64,000 nt of DNA, from positions 1-64,000 of the forward strand of contig CAMJWT010000004.1 of NCBI GenBank assembly GCA_946409545.1, in the 5' to 3' direction. The notes under the pieces are model-generated. The model was not told the origin of the DNA. It did no database searches and saw only the letters and a program-made list of their open reading frames with translations. Position numbers and translations under genes: made by a program. Source of the stretch: RUG12783 sp946409545 (GTDB lineage Bacteria > Bacillota_I > Bacilli_A > RF39 > UBA660). Positions within the stretch are counted from its first letter, which is position 1, and every line of letters begins with the position of its first letter. Positions 50,356-61,451 of the stretch are shown piece after piece.

Positions 50356-53035
50356 TGTATTTACCATTTAATATTTCATCAAAAATATCATTTATTTCAG
50401 TAATATCTTTTCCAGCTCCTTGGGCGAATTTATTAGATCCACCACCATTACCACCACATCTATTAGTTACATCACGAATAACCATTCCTGCATTAATAGA
50501 TGAATTAGAACGAGCTAAGAAATTAATATTAGATTTCATTTGATTAACAATTAAAATAAATAAATTATCATTTTCATTAACTAAGTTATCCATAACTTGT
50601 TTTAATGAATTAATATCCATATCATTAACTAATTTTAATAGATATTTATTACCATTAACTTCTTTAATATCTTCTTCTAAGAAAGATAATTCTTTAACAA
50701 ATTTTTCTTCTTTAACTTTATTATATTCTTTCTCTAAATTCTTAACTTCTTCTTGTAGTGTTAATAAAGTATTTTTAAGAGAAACAATATCTTTGTAACT
50801 ATCATATTCTTCTTTAGGAAGAATTGGTTCAAATTTTAATTTAATACCATTATTTTTAGCTTCACTAATAATACTTTTAGCTTTAATAACTAACTTAACA
50901 ATTTCATCATTATATTGTTTAGATGATTCAAGTAAAGCGTTTTCTATCTTATCACCAGTAGCAGCTTCAATACGATAAACATTACTTCCTTTAGAAGTAA
51001 AATCAATGATTGCAAAACTTTTGATATTAGAAGTATTCTTGGTATGACAACCACCACATAATTCATGAGAATTACCAAATGTTACTTCACGAACCGTATC
51101 ATGATATTTTTCATCGAAAAGAGCCATTACTTCATTACGATCAACATCATTAATGTTTTTAAATTCAATTTCTCTTTTAATCTTAGCACCTATTAATTCA
51201 TTAACTTTATTTTCAACATTAATAAGTTCTTCATCAGAAATCTTACCACTATAATTAAAGTCAAAACGAAGAGTTTGTTCATCAACCTTACTACCAGCTT
51301 GACTAATATCTTTACTAATTAAACTTCTTAGTGAATATTGAAGTAAGTGAACAGATGAATGGTTACATTCAATACGTTTTCTTTTATCTTCATCAACTAA
51401 TAGATCAAATGTATCGCCTAACTTAATAACACCACTTAATATTTTAACTTGATGAATATTTTGTCCATTAGGAGCTTTATTAACATCAAGAACTCTTGCT
51501 TTAGCTGTAGGACAAGTCATAATACCAGTATCATTAACTTCTCCACCTCCAGTTGCATAGAAACATGTTTTATCAAGAATAACTAAACCTTCTTTAGTAA
51601 TCTTATCAACTGCTTTATCTTTATTAAATAAACCAATTACTTTTCCTTTTAATTTATATTTATCATAGATAAATTCACTAGGAAGAGTAAAGTTTAATAA
51701 AGCTTCATTTTGCGTTGACATGGCATTTTCATGATGAACATTACTCTTACTTGTTTCTTTTTGTTTAGCCATATACTTATCAAATTCTTCTTTATTTGTT
51801 GTGTAGCCATTTTCATTTAAATATTCAAGTGTTAGTTCATAAGGGAATCCATAAGTATCATATAGTTTAAATACATCAGCTCCACTTATTGTTTTATCAA
51901 TAGATTCATCCATTAATTCTGCTAGCTTCTTTTCACCATCTTTAAGAGTTCTATTGAATAATTGTTCTTCTTGCATTACAAGAGCTTTAACACGAGCTTC
52001 TTTCTTCTCTAAGTATGGATAAACATCTTTCATGTTATCAACTACTACTTCAACTAATTTATACATAAATAAGCCATCAAGACCTAGTTTTTTACCGAAT
52101 CGTACACTACGACGTAATAATCTTCTTAAGATATAACCACGTCCTACATTACCAAAGGTTGCACCATCAGATAAAGCAAATGTAAGAGCTCTAATATGAT
52201 CAGCAATTACTTTAAATGGCATTGAGCCATCATACATTACACCAGATAAATCTTCAATTTTATTAATAATTGGTAAGAATAAATCGGTATCAAAGTTAGA
52301 ATCAGCATCTTGGAAAATACATGCCCAACGTTCTAACCCTGCTCCTGTATCTATATTCTTACTAGGAAGTTCTTTATATTCACTTCTTTCTTTACCTTCT
52401 TCACTATTAAATTGTGATAAAACATTATTCCAGATTTCAATAAATCTTTCGTTGTCTTCACCCTTTAAAAAGTGTTTAAGAGCTTTACCATCAAAATCAT
52501 ATTTTTTACCACGGTCATAGAATATTTCCGTATCAGGGCCACAAGGACCAGGTCCAATTTCCCAAAAGTTATCAGATAGTCTTACAATATGTTCTGGTAA
52601 TATTCCTAAAGATATCCAACGATTAATTGTATCAACATCATCAGGAAAAACTGTAACATATAATTTTTCTACAGGAATATCAAACCATTCTTTACCGGTT
52701 AATAATTCAAAAGCAAAACCTAAAGCTTCATCACGAAAGTAATCTCCAATGGAGAAATTACCCATCATTTCAAAAAAAGTGTGATGACGTCTTGTTACAC
52801 CAACATTATCAATATCATTTGTTCTTATACATTTTTGGATATTAGTAAGTCTTTTACTAACTGGTACTTCAGATCCATCAAAGTAACGTTTTAATGGTGT
52901 TACTCCTGCATTTATCCATAATAATGTATCATCATTTTGGGGAATTAAAGATGCACTTGGTACTATTTTATGTCCATGAGAACTAAAATATTTAAGCCAC
53001 ATATCTCTAATTTCACGACTTGTCATTCTCTTCAT
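50348..53035 (-). CDS. alaS: Alanyl-tRNA synthetase
   Basis: Class II synthetase charging tRNA-Ala. The 895-aa protein is full length: a catalytic core opening MTSREIRDMWLKYFSSHGH with RRHHTFFEMMGNFSIGDYF (near 85), then tRNA-binding helices. The editing domain carries its zinc ligands HSSVHLLQ (HxxxH, near 560) and CGGCH (near 660). The C-Ala domain contains GGNGGGSNKFAQGAGKD near the end. GAGGAA precedes the ATG, which lies 2 nt after the cmk stop. The operon is headed by a T-box leader whose specifier reads as an alanine codon, so expression should rise when tRNA-Ala is uncharged. Confidence 0.98.
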   Translation of the reverse strand: MKRMTSREIRDMWLKYFSSHGHKIVPSASLIPQNDDTLLWINAGVTPLKRYFDGSEVPVSKRLTNIQKCIRTNDIDNVGVTRRHHTFFEMMGNFSIGDYFRDEALGFAFELLTGKEWFDIPVEKLYVTVFPDDVDTINRWISLGILPEHIVRLSDNFWEIGPGPCGPDTEIFYDRGKKYDFDGKALKHFLKGEDNERFIEIWNNVLSQFNSEEGKERSEYKELPSKNIDTGAGLERWACIFQDADSNFDTDLFLPIINKIEDLSGVMYDGSMPFKVIADHIRALTFALSDGATFGNVGRGYILRRLLRRSVRFGKKLGLDGLFMYKLVEVVVDNMKDVYPYLEKKEARVKALVMQEEQLFNRTLKDGEKKLAELMDESIDKTISGADVFKLYDTYGFPYELTLEYLNENGYTTNKEEFDKYMAKQKETSKSNVHHENAMSTQNEALLNFTLPSEFIYDKYKLKGKVIGLFNKDKAVDKITKEGLVILDKTCFYATGGGEVNDTGIMTCPTAKARVLDVNKAPNGQNIHQVKILSGVIKLGDTFDLLVDEDKRKRIECNHSSVHLLQYSLRSLISKDISQAGSKVDEQTLRFDFNYSGKISDEELINVENKVNELIGAKIKREIEFKNINDVDRNEVMALFDEKYHDTVREVTFGNSHELCGGCHTKNTSNIKSFAIIDFTSKGSNVYRIEAATGDKIENALLESSKQYNDEIVKLVIKAKSIISEAKNNGIKLKFEPILPKEEYDSYKDIVSLKNTLLTLQEEVKNLEKEYNKVKEEKFVKELSFLEEDIKEVNGNKYLLKLVNDMDINSLKQVMDNLVNENDNLFILIVNQMKSNINFLARSNSSINAGMVIRDVTNRCGGNGGGSNKFAQGAGKDITEINDIFDEILNGKYNE

Positions 53036-53037
53036 AT

Positions 53038-53718
53038 TTATTCCTCGTTTCTAATATTATTTACAAAATCTAAAATATAGCTTATTTCTTCTTCGATTTC
53101 CATTCCTGTTGAATCTAGGTGGATGGCATCTTCGGCTTCACGAAGAGGACTATTATCACGATGCGTATCACGATAATCACGTTCTTCAATTTCTTTTTTG
53201 ATTTGTTCTAAATCAGCTTCTTCGCCTTTATCAAGATATTCTTTATAACGACGATTGGCTCTTTCTTCGACACTTGCAGTTAAGAAAATTTTAAGGTCAG
53301 CATTTGGAAGAACAACCGTTCCAATATCACGTCCATCCATAACAATATTATTCTTTTTGGCAATCTCTTGTTGCATACTAACCATTTTTTCACGTACTAA
53401 TTTATGAACGCTAACCTTACTTGCTGCATTACTAACTTCTTGAGTACGTATTTTATCAGTTACATCATCACCATTTAAGAATAGTTTAATACCTTCATCC
53501 ATAATCTTAAATTCAACATTAATATCATCAAGAACTTTATTAACTTCTTCTTCATTTTCAACATCAATGTTTTTATTTATATAATATAATCCAACAGCAC
53601 GATACATTGCTCCTGTATCAACATAAATAAAATTTAATCTTTTAGCAACTTCTTTAGCAATAGTACTTTTTCCTGCTCCTGCTGGACCATCAATAGCTAA
53701 ATTAAAATATTTTTTCAT
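53038..53718 (-). CDS. cmk: Cytidylate kinase
   Basis: Phosphorylates CMP/dCMP. The 226-aa protein starts MKKYFNLAIDGPAGAGKSTI with the P-loop, followed by YVDTGAMYRAVG (near 35), MDGRDIGTVVLPNA (near 125, CMP-binding region) and ERANRRYKEYLDKG with the LID arginines. GGAGG lies 5 nt before the ATG at 53718. A longer in-frame reading (to 53832) runs through the T-box leader and is not coding. cmk is the first gene behind the alanine T-box, followed by alaS, an unusual position for cmk, which more often precedes rpsA or der. Confidence 0.97.
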   Translation of the reverse strand: MKKYFNLAIDGPAGAGKSTIAKEVAKRLNFIYVDTGAMYRAVGLYYINKNIDVENEEEVNKVLDDINVEFKIMDEGIKLFLNGDDVTDKIRTQEVSNAASKVSVHKLVREKMVSMQQEIAKKNNIVMDGRDIGTVVLPNADLKIFLTASVEERANRRYKEYLDKGEEADLEQIKKEIEERDYRDTHRDNSPLREAEDAIHLDSTGMEIEEEISYILDFVNNIRNEE

Positions 53719-53721
53719 ACA

Positions 53722-53914
53722 ATCCTCCAATAAAAAAAGCCCTTTGTAGGAGCGACTTGCGCGGTACCATCCTACTTTGGACTTAATTAACATAACGGGT
53801 TTCACCGGAATCCAATCAAAAGCAGCGTTCATATAATAATTATGTTAGTTTTCACCAAACACTAACTCTCTAGAATAATTAATTATATTACTCCTCTTTC
53901 GTAAAGATTTAACA
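53722..53914 (-). promoter_or_regulatory. T-box leader (alanine specifier) of the cmk-alaS-holA operon
   Basis: Minus-strand RNA shows the T-box landmarks in order: GGAGTA (53889-53894), AGAGAG bulge (53866-53871), the GGTG distal loop (53853-53856), and a specifier region GAAC-GCT-GC with GCT (Ala) at 53824-53826. The T-box core TGGTACCGCG follows at 53760-53769, then a stem-forming CTCC...AGGGC and seven Ts just before the cmk ribosome binding site. T-box RNAs bind uncharged tRNA and prevent termination. The alanine reading agrees with alaS as second gene. Confidence 0.93.
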
Positions 53915-53919
53915 AAAAT

Positions 53920-53925
53920 ATTATA
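53920..53925 (-). promoter_or_regulatory. -10 box (extended) for the T-box leader
   Basis: TGTTATAAT on the minus strand (hexamer 53920-53925), placing initiation near 53913. The region 53719-54010 holds nothing else except this, the T-box and the next terminator. Confidence 0.55.
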
Positions 53926-53971
53926 ACATAACTAATAAAAAATAAAAGACTTTTTTATTACAATATAATAA

Positions 53972-54002
53972 AAAGTTATAAAGATTTTTCTTTATAACTT
54001 TA
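53972..54002 (-). terminator. Terminator of the 126-aa surface gene
   Basis: AAAGTTATAAAGA / TCTTTATAACTTT perfect 13-bp stem with a TTTT loop and a T-run on the minus strand, directly after the stop at 54011. Confidence 0.9.
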
Positions 54003-54010
54003 TTATTAAA

Positions 54011-54391
54011 CTATTTTTTCTTTTTATTATTAATTTTCTTTAATATAACAAACATTATTATTGAACCAATTACTATTCCAAAAGCTAAGATACCTGCAAA
54101 AAAAATAATTGCATCAACACGAGTTACTTTAATACTATTATCATCTTCTTCAGGAACAACTTCTTCTTTAGGTTCTTCATCAAGAGGTGAAACTTCTGGT
54201 GAAAAGGATGTAATAGGAAAATCTTCTTCGTCAGTATATTCATTATCATAAGTTTCTATATAATCATCATCTAATTCTTCCTCATCTTCAATAGAATAAT
54301 ATATTGGATTAAAATCATTTTCTTCTGCCAATGTTTTAATAGGAATTAAAACAAACGACAAGGTTATAAGTAATACAAATATTTTCTTCAT
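54011..54391 (-). CDS. Small acidic cell-surface protein with C-terminal membrane anchor
   Basis: A 126-aa protein. A signal peptide (VLLITLSFVLIPIKTLAEE, cleaved after Ala) is followed by a highly acidic, low-complexity stretch (EDEEELDDDYIETYDNEYTD), a C-terminal membrane helix (AIIFFAGILAFGIVIGSIIMFVIL) and a Lys-rich tail (KKINNKKKK). This is a type I membrane topology without sortase motif. It lies 8 nt downstream of the 1284-aa gene with AGGAGA, so it is probably co-expressed with it, perhaps as its membrane partner; that is inference. No family recognised. Confidence 0.75.
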   Translation of the reverse strand: MKKIFVLLITLSFVLIPIKTLAEENDFNPIYYSIEDEEELDDDYIETYDNEYTDEEDFPITSFSPEVSPLDEEPKEEVVPEEDDNSIKVTRVDAIIFFAGILAFGIVIGSIIMFVILKKINNKKKK

Positions 54392-54399
54392 AAAATCTC

Positions 54400-57300
54400 C
54401 TATCTATTATATACAACTACTTTTTTCTTTTTAAACATATTGCTAATTATTGAAAACATCATAATAGTAACAATTAAAGTAATAACACTTACAAGCATTA
54501 TATTATTTTTTAAATAATCAATAAAGGTTACACTTTGACCAACTACATTTATTTTCATTCTCGTTTCAGTTCCATCTTTTGATTTAGCAATAATATCAGC
54601 TGAACCTACTTTTTTAGCAAGAACAATTCCATTATCATCAACTTCAACAACACTAGGATTACTACTTTTCCATGTTACAGATTTATTTGAAGCATTATAT
54701 GGTTCAAAAGAAATTAACAAAGTTTCATGTTCCATAGGTTTTAAATCTATAACATCTTTATCCGGATGAATATTTCCTTTTAACGATAAATTCGTAACAT
54801 GAATATCTGATTTGTAACTAGATGGTCTATCTTTTACAGTAATTTGGCATTCACTAGATATACTTCCTGATGAAACTGTAATTCTTGCAAATCCTTTACC
54901 TACAGCACGAACTGAACCATAATTATTAACTACAACCACATTTGGATTATTACTTTTCCAAGTTAATTTGATATCTTTTACAAAACTAGGACTAACAATT
55001 GCCTGTATTGTATCTACATTACCAGTATACATTGTTAATTCTGTTTTGCTCAAAGTAATATCAGAGATTTCTTCTAATACCACCTCTTTTTTAGGATCAT
55101 GATTTTTTACTTCAACTTCACAACTTGCACTAACACCATTCGAAGACGTTACGGTTATTGTAGCCGTTCCTGCTGAAACAGCAGTTACTTCATTATTAGA
55201 AATAGTTACGATATCTTCATCACTACTTTCCCAAGTTAAATCACGGTTAGTTGCATTAGAAGGAGAAATTGTTGCACTAATTGTTGAAGTATCTCCTACT
55301 TTCAATTTTAATTTCTTTTTATTTAATTTAATATTAGTTACCAAAACTTCTTCTTCACCTGGCGTTGGAGGATCAGGTTCTTCAGTATCGTGTGTACCTG
55401 AAGCTTTAGTTATAGTTACTGAACATGTAGCAGTTTTATTATTATTACTTTTGGCAGTAATTGTTGCTGTTCCTATTCCAACTCCTGTTACCAAACCATT
55501 ATCATCTACTGTTGCAACAGTAGTATCACTACTTGTCCATGTTATTGTCTTGTTAGTTGCATTACTTGGTGTTACAGTTACTTCTAAGGTTTGACTCCTA
55601 TATACTTCTAAAGTTAATTGTGTTTTATTTAAACTTATACTAGTTACATCAATTGTTGTACTAGGGGCTTCAACTTTTACCTTACAAGTAGCGGTTTTTC
55701 CATTATTACTTTTTGCAGTAATAGTTACTGTTCCTGCTTTTTTCGCTGTTACTTTTCCGCTTGAACTAACAGTTGCAATAGTTTTATCACTACTACTCCA
55801 AGTAATTGTTTTATTAGTTGCATTACTTGGACTTATTGTTGCTTTTAAAGTATTACTTTCTTTAACATTCAATAATAATTCTTCTTTATTAAGAGTTACA
55901 CTTGTTACTTGAATTTCAGTTGGGGTTGTACCTCCAATTAGTTTTCTAGGTCTTAATACAACAAAGCAATCTTGACCTAGCAAGGAATCAATAAGTCGTT
56001 TACTAACATCACTAGATAATTTAACTATTTTTTTACCATTTAATGTTATAAATTGATTACCTGATACAAAGATATACGCAGTATATTTGCCATTATATGT
56101 TCCCATTGAACTCTTATCAGAATCATATTTAGGATCAGCTACAAGTAAGACATCACCTTCAATAAATGAATTCGTTCTTGGAGTTAAAATTCTACCATCA
56201 TGTAATTTCGTATCATACTCAGTAATTGTTCGTGTACCACCATATAATCCTGGAATACGATCATTACCAAAAGGATTATTTTTAACACCATTACTATCTT
56301 TAACTTTAACAAGATATTCTTTTTGAGGTGATTGAACAACCATATCCAAATAAAATTTAGTATTAGAATCAGCACCAGAATATTTTCTTAATTTATATGA
56401 AGTACTACTAACATTAAAAATAATTTTAATTAAATCTTCAGCATTTTTATTATCTAATCCATAACCCGGATAAAATGTACTTAAAAACTCTTTATCTGAA
56501 TTTAAAGTATTATTCACCTTCTTATCAATTAGATACTTAGCCAAAGCTTCTTGATACTTCTTTTCTTCTGCTGCAGTAGGATTACTAGGCTTAACTGGTT
56601 TCTTTACAGTTGCTGGAGCATGTTTTAAAATTAAAGTTTTAATCGTTTTCATTTTGATACCATTAACACTTACAGTATCATTTGTAATGAATGAATCCAA
56701 TTCATGATTACTACGAACACGAACTTTATATTTAACGGTAACAGAAGAACCACTATTGATACTTAAGGTACCTTTATAATATTTTTCGCAAGATTCTTTT
56801 TTTGTTTCACATAGTTTTCCATTAACAGTTATAGTTTCAAGATTTGTTCCTGCAGGAACTCCTATAATATAAGACGCATCATAAGTTTTTGTCTTACTAT
56901 AATTAGTCATGGTTAATGTATAAACTATTGAATCACCGGGAGCAATGCTTTCATACATTTCTCTATTAGCTGTTAATACTGAAGATAAATGGGTTTTATT
57001 TTTTCTATTATTAACATTATTAGATAAATTATAAGATATTGTTTTAACTTCATCATTTATTTTAACTTTACCTTTTAAAACAATATTTGATGGTCTCATA
57101 ATTATTAATTCATCAACACTACCACCAAGTAAACTTTTTGGTCCATAATAACCACTTGGATTAGTATCCCAACGAAAATTATCATTTGAACCATATAATG
57201 CCATTTTTTTAGTTCGAAGGGTTCCAAAGCCATCATCTGTTTTTTCAGTTCGATCTTTTTTATTTGTCATGTCATACTTGCCGCCTTTATCGTCACCTTC

Positions 57301-58254
57301 ACCACTTCCAGCACTAGTATCCATTAAAACAGGATTTTTACCATCAAAGTTAACAACAATTAAAGCATGTCCATGAATATTTCCAGAATCATTTCTAGTT
57401 GTTCTAACTATGATATCACCAACTTTTAATACTTTAACAAAATCATTGTATACTTTTTTAAATTCTTTATTAATTCTTACATTAGCTTCTTCGGTTATAA
57501 TAGTTTTACCATTAGCATCTTTTCCAAAATTCTTTTGTTCCCATTTAATACTATTTATACATCCTTTATAAAAGATAACAAGATTACTCTTTTCATAAAC
57601 ATCATAATATGTTAAAGGAGTTTTATTATCATCTGCAACATCAAAGTTTTTCTTATTTCTTATACAACGTTTATCAGTACCTTTAGAACCACATTTGGAA
57701 ATATTACAATAATTAATGGAACTACCATCACTAGCTTTATTAACATTTTTTAAATTTTCAATGGTATCGTTATTATCAGGATTTCTCCACCAACCACTAA
57801 TAACATTTCCCGTATTAGTACTAATCCTACGTCCATACTTAATTAGGTTTTGAGTATTTGTTTCAATATTACCTTCATTATCTACAAAGTATAGACCAAC
57901 ACCATCACTACTTTTAAAAGTTTCATAAATAACATTTTCGACAAATGTTGAACAAACAACATATCTAGGATCTTGAGCTGTTGCATCTTCTGGAGAAAAG
58001 TAAAATAATGGTGATACAGTTTTATTAAAAGCACCACCAGCTCGATATCTTCCCTTTGAAGAATTCAAATCAAGAGGATCAACTAAATCTTGTTGATCAT
58101 ATTGAACTCCTTGCTTTCTATAATAATAGGCATAAGCTGAATCACGAATAGCATTTTGACATTCTTCATAAGAAAGCGCTTTTACGTTAATACTTAAAAG
58201 AAGCATAATTATTAAACAAAATAACATTTTTACAATTAATTGTTTGTTTTTCAT
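54400..58254 (-). CDS. 1284-aa surface protein: papain-like N-terminal domain, DUF11-like and Big_2 repeats, C-terminal membrane anchor
   Basis: Signal peptide (LFCLIIMLLLSINVKALS). Residues 30-390 contain what looks like an NlpC/P60- or CHAP-like papain fold, with a candidate Cys in YVVCSTFVENVIYETF (near 98), KVGDIIVRTTRNDSG (near 276) and a candidate His in NIHGHALIVVNF (near 295). A large insert with several Cys lies between. Next is a DUF11-like domain (ESIAPGDSIVYTLTMTNYSKT, near 440), a second module resembling the tail of an NlpC-like domain (HDGRILTPRTN...EGDVLLV, near 690), then about five Big_2 domains (ITWSSSDKTIATVSS, ITWTSSDTTVATVDD, LTWESSDEDIVTIS and others, 800-1230). It ends with one membrane helix (NIMLVSVITLIVTIMMFSII) and KKKK. 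AGGTGAGG precedes the ATG. Confidence 0.8.
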   Translation of the reverse strand: MKNKQLIVKMLFCLIIMLLLSINVKALSYEECQNAIRDSAYAYYYRKQGVQYDQQDLVDPLDLNSSKGRYRAGGAFNKTVSPLFYFSPEDATAQDPRYVVCSTFVENVIYETFKSSDGVGLYFVDNEGNIETNTQNLIKYGRRISTNTGNVISGWWRNPDNNDTIENLKNVNKASDGSSINYCNISKCGSKGTDKRCIRNKKNFDVADDNKTPLTYYDVYEKSNLVIFYKGCINSIKWEQKNFGKDANGKTIITEEANVRINKEFKKVYNDFVKVLKVGDIIVRTTRNDSGNIHGHALIVVNFDGKNPVLMDTSAGSGEGDDKGGKYDMTNKKDRTEKTDDGFGTLRTKKMALYGSNDNFRWDTNPSGYYGPKSLLGGSVDELIIMRPSNIVLKGKVKINDEVKTISYNLSNNVNNRKNKTHLSSVLTANREMYESIAPGDSIVYTLTMTNYSKTKTYDASYIIGVPAGTNLETITVNGKLCETKKESCEKYYKGTLSINSGSSVTVKYKVRVRSNHELDSFITNDTVSVNGIKMKTIKTLILKHAPATVKKPVKPSNPTAAEEKKYQEALAKYLIDKKVNNTLNSDKEFLSTFYPGYGLDNKNAEDLIKIIFNVSSTSYKLRKYSGADSNTKFYLDMVVQSPQKEYLVKVKDSNGVKNNPFGNDRIPGLYGGTRTITEYDTKLHDGRILTPRTNSFIEGDVLLVADPKYDSDKSSMGTYNGKYTAYIFVSGNQFITLNGKKIVKLSSDVSKRLIDSLLGQDCFVVLRPRKLIGGTTPTEIQVTSVTLNKEELLLNVKESNTLKATISPSNATNKTITWSSSDKTIATVSSSGKVTAKKAGTVTITAKSNNGKTATCKVKVEAPSTTIDVTSISLNKTQLTLEVYRSQTLEVTVTPSNATNKTITWTSSDTTVATVDDNGLVTGVGIGTATITAKSNNNKTATCSVTITKASGTHDTEEPDPPTPGEEEVLVTNIKLNKKKLKLKVGDTSTISATISPSNATNRDLTWESSDEDIVTISNNEVTAVSAGTATITVTSSNGVSASCEVEVKNHDPKKEVVLEEISDITLSKTELTMYTGNVDTIQAIVSPSFVKDIKLTWKSNNPNVVVVNNYGSVRAVGKGFARITVSSGSISSECQITVKDRPSSYKSDIHVTNLSLKGNIHPDKDVIDLKPMEHETLLISFEPYNASNKSVTWKSSNPSVVEVDDNGIVLAKKVGSADIIAKSKDGTETRMKINVVGQSVTFIDYLKNNIMLVSVITLIVTIMMFSIISNMFKKKKVVVYNR

Positions 58255-58424
58255 AAATACCTCACCTATTTTAATTTTATCAAAAAAGGTAAATGTAATT
58301 ATATAAATAAAATTAATTAGTTACTTATTTACACAAACTTTACAAAGAAAAATAATTATTTATTACGCATATATAATATTTAATATAAAAATTGATAAAA
58401 TGAATATAGTAGGAGTGATTTATT
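58255..58424. other. Divergent intergenic region between two giant surface genes
   Basis: 170 bp of very AT-rich DNA separating the minus-strand 1284-aa gene and the plus-strand 810-aa gene. Candidate -10 boxes are TATAAT on the minus strand (near 58298-58303) and TAAAAT on the plus strand (near 58396-58401). I see no convincing -35 or operator. Confidence 0.4.
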
Positions 58425-60854
<2,430 letters not shown>

Positions 60855-60857
<3 letters not shown>

Positions 60858-60884
60858 AAAAAAGAGCTTAAAGCTCTTTTTTTA
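60855..60884. terminator. Bidirectional terminator whose ends are the stop codons of both convergent genes
   Basis: TTAAAAAAAAGAGC-TTAAA-GCTCTTTTTTTAA palindrome (given in parts). TAA at 60855-60857 stops the plus-strand gene and TTA at 60882-60884 stops the minus-strand lipoprotein. Confidence 0.85.
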
Positions 60885-61421
60885 ACACCCTGATGAATCT
60901 TTTTCGCAAATATCGGGATCATTTAATTGTATTAAGAAATCATATAATCTTTTATATTCTTTCTTCTTCTCTTCTTCAGTTAATTTTTCTTTTGGTTCAA
61001 CAATATCAATTGATAACTTATCAATTATTTTAGATTCACCAAATAGAATAACATCTCCATATTTTAATTCTTCATCTTTATTATAATTCTTTATAAACTC
61101 TTTATAACTATCATCTTTATTAGATAAATCAATATAATAAATATTACTAAGTTCTAAATCATTAACGATTTCAATAAATACTTCAATATTATTTCGACAA
61201 TAATTAGATGTTTTGGAACAAAAGTATAATGCTCCAACATTCTTTTTAATATCTTCAAACTTAGAATAATCTATCTTCTCTATTTTATTATCAGGTATAG
61301 TTACTTTTAAATATTTATCATTTAAACTTTCATAATCATCTTTAATAACATTTGTTTTAGTTTCATTACTACAACCACAAAACATTATCAATATTAATAA
61401 ACTAAATATAAACTTTTTCAT
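60882..61421 (-). CDS. Thioredoxin-like lipoprotein
   Basis: A 179-aa protein with lipoprotein signal (FIFSLLILIMFCGCSN; lipobox Cys near 17). Residues 60-130 have the opening of a thioredoxin fold: NVGALYFCSKTSNYCRNNIEVF, where the active-site region carries two Cys separated by six residues rather than CxxC, followed by a strand YIDLSNKDD and a cis-Pro-less GDVILFGESKII. It resembles the small surface thioredoxin-like proteins of Gram-positives, including bacteriocin-transport-accessory types. The C-terminus has two more Cys (DICEKDSSGC). Redox or structural role is inferred; the spacing of the Cys pair makes classical disulfide exchange uncertain. Confidence 0.65.
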   Translation of the reverse strand: MKKFIFSLLILIMFCGCSNETKTNVIKDDYESLNDKYLKVTIPDNKIEKIDYSKFEDIKKNVGALYFCSKTSNYCRNNIEVFIEIVNDLELSNIYYIDLSNKDDSYKEFIKNYNKDEELKYGDVILFGESKIIDKLSIDIVEPKEKLTEEEKKKEYKRLYDFLIQLNDPDICEKDSSGC

Positions 61422-61451
61422 AAATCACCTATATTATTATAACATAAATTA

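Noticed and set aside
53719..53832. N-terminal extension of cmk (38 residues)
   Set aside because: The sequence is the T-box leader (GAACGCT specifier, TGGTACCGCG). cmk starts at 53718 with GGAGG.
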